This document shows positions 5,746 through 8,546 of a stretch of DNA of 8,546 nt, one piece after another. Location: assembly GCA_003157445.1 (NCBI GenBank), contig PMJN01000524.1, positions 1-8,546 of the forward strand. Reading direction: 5' to 3'. The DNA comes from Micrococcales bacterium. GTDB taxonomy: Bacteria; Actinomycetota; Actinomycetes; Actinomycetales; Dermatophilaceae. Made by a program: the position numbers and the translations under genes. Numbering within the stretch: position 1 is the first letter of the stretch; every line of letters begins with the position of its first letter. Under the pieces are notes generated by a model. The model searched no databases, was not told the DNA's origin, and worked only from the letters and a program-made list of their open reading frames with translations.

Positions 5746-7972
5746 TGAGGGGAGGTTCCTGCGCGTCGGGGTCTGAGGCTCGGGTGGATCCGCGACGCAG
5801 AGATCGCTGGGTGCCGAGTAACACCACCACGAAGGCCATCCCGCCCAGGACCCAGTAGATCCAGGAGCCCGGGGGCTGTACGCGCACGTTGACGGTGGCG
5901 TTCTGACCCAGGGGGATGCCGTCTTGGGTGGTCAGCACGGCCTCGACCTTGACCAGTCCGGCCGCGATGGAGGTGACCTGTAGCGGCACGTTCGCACGCG
6001 CGTTCGCGCCGATCTTCAGCGGTCCAGGCTGTCGCTCGATCCGCAGCCGCGGCTGGGCCGGGGTCAGGGTCAGATGTACATCGTGGATCGGGACACCGAG
6101 ATCGTTGACCACCGTCACCTGCATAACACCACGGTCGGCGAAGAAGTTCACAGAGCTCGGTGCCACCCTCACGCTGCGGCTGATGGTGTTGATCGCCGCG
6201 TTCGTGGCAGCGTTGATGGCGGTGATGCCCTCGGGGTGGTTACGCCAGCGCGCGGAGAGTTGTTGTACCTGGGCGTCGGTCCAGGTACTGGCAAAGGCCG
6301 GCCCGTCGCCCAAGATGCCGGCAATGCCGGTGATGGAAGACATCGTGTCCGGGATGGTCGCCAACTGGTCCGAGGTCAACGGGGAGATGCCTGGGTTCAG
6401 TGGGTCATGCGAGTTGGCGGTTGGTGAGGTCGCGGTCCCACTCGTGCCATTCGCACCACTGCCGGGGTCCTCGGGGGCGAGCTTCTCGCTGGCTGCCAGG
6501 AGCTGCCCGGTGGTCGCCGGCACCAGCCACGGGGCTTTGTCCACAGCCGCGAAGAGCGATCGAAGCACGCTGGGGTCACCGGTGAAGGTCCTGGGCTCGG
6601 CGACCAGCACGGATCTGTCGCGAGTCCCTGGCCGCTCACCAAGCAGGGCCATGGAATCGGCCAGGAATCGCTGGATGGTGATGGTGCCGTCTGCCTTCGA
6701 GGAGGTCTGGGCGACCGTCCTGCTCAGTGACTCGTCGTAGGCCAGCAGCGGCAGTCCGCTGCTGGACTTGCGGCTCGCCTCCGAAGGGAATCCATTGTGG
6801 CTGGTGACGGTCGAGGCGGAGGTCACCGCCGCGGTGAGCCCGGGAGAGGCGAAGACCCGTCGCAACTCAGCCTGGGTCTGGGGGGTCAGCGTCCCCGTGA
6901 CCGGCCAGGCGATGTCTGCGCGCGCCGGGCCCACCGCGACGTCCAAGGTGGAGGGATGGCTGATGAATGAGGTGAGGCTCTGGCTGCCGGAAGTGAGGGG
7001 AAGTAAAGCCGCGATGTCGGGATCGGCATATGGCAGAGACCAGAGCGTGTGCCCGGGCGCGGCGGCCCTGAGTCGTTGCGCGAGCGCCGTGGTCATCGTG
7101 GTTACGGGATCCGGGTTCGACGCCCTCCCCGGCGCGAGTGACGGCGAAGGGGTCGGCGTCGACTGCGCTGCCGAGGCATCCACGGCAGCCGACGACAGGC
7201 TCGGGCCCAGAATTGCGGGATCGATGGCCCAGGTGACATTCGCGTTCTCAGTGCCCTGGATCAACTTGTCCAGACGTGAGCCCGGCCCGATGGCTTTGGC
7301 CCACGCGGCGGTCCGCGTGGTGCTAGCCATCCCCTGAAGTGCAGGGTCGGGATCGAGCGTGAGCGGCACCAGCCAGGCGATGGACAACGGTTCGAACGCC
7401 TTGATCGTGGCTAGCGCGGGCAGGTAGGTGTTCACCTCACCGGATGTCTGTAACCCGGCGGGAGTTGTCGCGACGGCTTCGACCCGCAGGGGCAAGACGT
7501 CGAAGGGCTGATCATGGCTGATCGCATTTGCCGGGATGGTGAGGGTGAAGGCGGTAACGGCCCCTGGGGCAAGGGTCTGGCCCAGGGAGGTTTGCGCGGC
7601 CTCGTCCATAAGTTGCTGACCCTTGGATGTGGCCCAGTCGGACACGGCTTGGCGACTGGTCAACGGGCGCTGCCCGAGGAGGGCACGTGCCACCGGTGAG
7701 GTGATCACGACGTCGCTGGAGTTGCGGACGGTTCCCTTAATAGTGATCGGAGCGTTAGGGACCGCGACCGTAGGCGTGATGGTCGTCACGGAGACTGTCG
7801 GGGGCGGGACCGTGGCGACCACGGGTGTCCTGGCCTCAACGGTTGTCAGGGCTGTGGCCGCAGGCATAGAAGAGAGGATCGGCAATACCGAGTTAGCCAG
7901 TACCGAGATCGCCAGCAAGGTGGCCGAAGCACTCTGTCGGCATAGCCGTCTGGGGGTCTTGGGCCCGGTCAC
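5738..7972 (-). CDS. Secreted, C-terminally anchored DUF6049-type protein (Rv3909-like)
   Basis: 744-residue protein of the large envelope family that sits between mutT4 and murJ in actinobacteria; its biochemical role is not known to me. An N-terminal basic stretch and hydrophobic segment (about 8-36) end in ATA (39-41), a plausible signal-peptidase site. A beta-rich region (about 55-170) with VSVTTITPTVAVPNAPITIKG looks Ig-like. The middle part has family-type motifs WAIDPAIL (248-255) and LPYADPDIAAL (313-323), with acidic residues reminiscent of a sugar-active or deacetylase-like barrel; this is only a suggestion. A second beta-rich region lies near 620-700, followed by one membrane helix (about 704-721) and a 23-residue cytoplasmic tail. 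GTG at 7972 is chosen because it overlaps the upstream TGA as GTGA and has AGGGG just before it; an in-frame ATG at 7996 lacks such a site. It overlaps murJ by 8 bases, pointing to a joint envelope role. Confidence 0.85.
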   Translation of the reverse strand: MTGPKTPRRLCRQSASATLLAISVLANSVLPILSSMPAATALTTVEARTPVVATVPPPTVSVTTITPTVAVPNAPITIKGTVRNSSDVVITSPVARALLGQRPLTSRQAVSDWATSKGQQLMDEAAQTSLGQTLAPGAVTAFTLTIPANAISHDQPFDVLPLRVEAVATTPAGLQTSGEVNTYLPALATIKAFEPLSIAWLVPLTLDPDPALQGMASTTRTAAWAKAIGPGSRLDKLIQGTENANVTWAIDPAILGPSLSSAAVDASAAQSTPTPSPSLAPGRASNPDPVTTMTTALAQRLRAAAPGHTLWSLPYADPDIAALLPLTSGSQSLTSFISHPSTLDVAVGPARADIAWPVTGTLTPQTQAELRRVFASPGLTAAVTSASTVTSHNGFPSEASRKSSSGLPLLAYDESLSRTVAQTSSKADGTITIQRFLADSMALLGERPGTRDRSVLVAEPRTFTGDPSVLRSLFAAVDKAPWLVPATTGQLLAASEKLAPEDPGSGANGTSGTATSPTANSHDPLNPGISPLTSDQLATIPDTMSSITGIAGILGDGPAFASTWTDAQVQQLSARWRNHPEGITAINAATNAAINTISRSVRVAPSSVNFFADRGVMQVTVVNDLGVPIHDVHLTLTPAQPRLRIERQPGPLKIGANARANVPLQVTSIAAGLVKVEAVLTTQDGIPLGQNATVNVRVQPPGSWIYWVLGGMAFVVVLLGTQRSLRRGSTRASDPDAQEPPLND

Positions 7973-8454
7973 GACGCCCCTGCCAGGCGCTCCCATGCGA
8001 CTTGGGCAATCCGCCGCTCGTTGGCGAAGGTGAGGTGGGACTGTACGTCGCCCAGCGGGAACCACGCCACGTCGATCGCCTCGGCATCCGGATCACCTTC
8101 GATACTCAGCTCGCCGCCGGTGGCTTCCAGGAGGTAGTGGTGAACGATCTTGTGCACACGTGTGCCTGAGGCGGAGAACCAGTAGTCGATGGTGCCCAGC
8201 GAGGTCAGGACCCGGCCTACGATTCCGGTCTCCTCGGCCACCTCGCGCACAGCCGTCTGTTCGAGGGTCTCCTCGCTTTCCATATGCCCCTTGGGCAGGC
8301 ACCATTCGACCCTGCCTGCACGGTTGCGGCGGGCGATGACCGCGATGCGTGCAACCCCCTGGTCAACGTCGACGATGACTCCGCCGGCAGAGACCTCCTC
8401 CACCTCCGGCAGCCGGTGTGGCAGCTGAGTCGGCTGCGGCGGGCAGGAAGTCAT
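7969..8454 (-). CDS. NUDIX hydrolase, MutT4-like
   Basis: 161-residue cytoplasmic NUDIX enzyme, which would hydrolyse a nucleoside diphosphate linked to another group using a divalent metal. The NUDIX box is complete: G56, E62, R70-E71, E74-E75, G77, fitting Gx5Ex7REUxEExGU with VREVAEETGI at 69-78. The beta strands before it (SAGGVIVDVD at 22-31, WCLPKGH at 51-57) are typical. The protein is a single domain of normal length. Position suggests the Rv3908 (mutT4) counterpart, but NUDIX substrate cannot be read from sequence. Start is ATG at 8454-8452, with no ribosome-binding site and a -10-like TACAGT only 6 bases upstream, so a leaderless message is likely. The stop overlaps the next gene's GTG by four bases, so this gene probably heads the operon. 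Confidence 0.9.
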   Translation of the reverse strand: MTSCPPQPTQLPHRLPEVEEVSAGGVIVDVDQGVARIAVIARRNRAGRVEWCLPKGHMESEETLEQTAVREVAEETGIVGRVLTSLGTIDYWFSASGTRVHKIVHHYLLEATGGELSIEGDPDAEAIDVAWFPLGDVQSHLTFANERRIAQVAWERLAGAS

Positions 8455-8460
8455 TACATA

Positions 8461-8466
8461 ACTGTA
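8461..8466 (-). promoter_or_regulatory. Candidate -10 of a leaderless promoter for the NUDIX gene
   Basis: TACAGT on the minus strand fits the TANNNT -10 of actinobacterial housekeeping promoters. It ends 6 bases before the A of the ATG at 8454, so transcription would start at the start codon itself. No clear -35 is seen 16-18 bases upstream, which is common in this group. This would be the main promoter of the operon. Confidence 0.45.
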
Positions 8467-8469
8467 GCC

Positions 8470-8501
8470 AGCCCGGGCTCGTGGCCCGTGACGGCTCGTG
8501 G
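8470..8501. repeat. Palindrome and direct repeat upstream of the NUDIX promoter
   Basis: AGCCCGGGCT (8470-8479) is a perfect 10-bp palindrome, and GGCTCGTGG occurs twice (8476-8484 and 8493-8501), 17 bases apart. They lie just upstream of the predicted NUDIX -10 and could be regulator sites, or a GC-rich coincidence. From 8502 to 8546 I see no coding start or convincing promoter. In relatives pcnA begins divergently nearby. Confidence 0.3.
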
Positions 8502-8546
8502 AAGGGCTGCAACGCCATAGTGCGCTTGGCTGTCACCTACGCTTGG

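Noticed and set aside
5916..6740. Long open frame on the plus strand (274 codons), and similar ones at 6768-7337, 4475-5071 and 2781-3377.
   Set aside because: All lie opposite well-supported genes, have low-complexity Ala/Ser/Arg/Val-rich translations and no family motifs. They are typical antisense shadows in GC-rich DNA.
7708..7735. GGAAC-N18-CGTCG on the minus strand, also an exact ECF-type promoter match.
   Set aside because: It lies inside the DUF6049-type coding region near codons 80-88, with no gene start for about 1.9 kb downstream until murJ. The bases are explained by the protein sequence.
7973..8065. Longer form of the DUF6049-type protein starting at 8065.
   Set aside because: It would overlap the NUDIX gene by about 97 bases and push the signal peptide far inward. 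GTG 7972 with GTGA coupling and a ribosome-binding site fits better.

Overview
The window comes from a GC-rich Gram-positive actinobacterium. The evidence is the gene order, the protein families and the heavy use of GTG starts with overlapping start and stop codons. It matches the conserved actinobacterial block known in Mycobacterium tuberculosis as Rv3908-Rv3913 (mutT4, a DUF6049-type membrane protein, mviN/murJ, sigM, anti-sigma-M, trxB2). I cannot place it below the level of class. No mobile elements, phage genes, CRISPR arrays, tRNAs or rRNAs were seen.

All seven genes lie on the minus strand, so transcription runs from high to low coordinates. In that order they are: a NUDIX hydrolase (8454-7969); a large secreted, membrane-anchored DUF6049-type protein (7972-5738, 4-base overlap with the NUDIX gene); the lipid II flippase MurJ (5745-3997, 8-base overlap); a stand-alone membrane pseudokinase with an extracellular domain (3925-2033); an ECF sigma factor, SigM-like (2025-1420, 7 bases after the pseudokinase); a single-pass membrane protein in the anti-sigma position (1323-550); and the first 134 codons of thioredoxin reductase trxB (402-1, cut by the window edge). 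The opposite end (8455-8546) looks like an intergenic promoter region, with a probable leaderless promoter for the NUDIX gene. In M. tuberculosis the divergent neighbour there is pcnA, but none of it is visible here.

The genes plausibly link three jobs. MurJ, the pseudokinase and DUF6049 would handle export of peptidoglycan precursor and its control. SigM and its membrane partner would sense envelope or redox stress. TrxB would supply thiol-reducing power. The most interesting points are these. (1) The MurJ-associated pseudokinase, fused to MurJ in mycobacteria, is a separate gene in a different frame. (2) An ECF-type promoter motif, GGAAC-N17-CGTCA, overlaps the sigM stop codon and would drive the anti-sigma gene, and perhaps trxB, as a feedback loop. 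(3) A 7-bp-arm inverted repeat covers the pseudokinase stop and the sigM ribosome-binding region. (4) A second, weaker ECF-like motif lies before trxB. The locus itself is a known conserved block; the novelty lies in its arrangement and regulatory sites, not in unknown enzymes.
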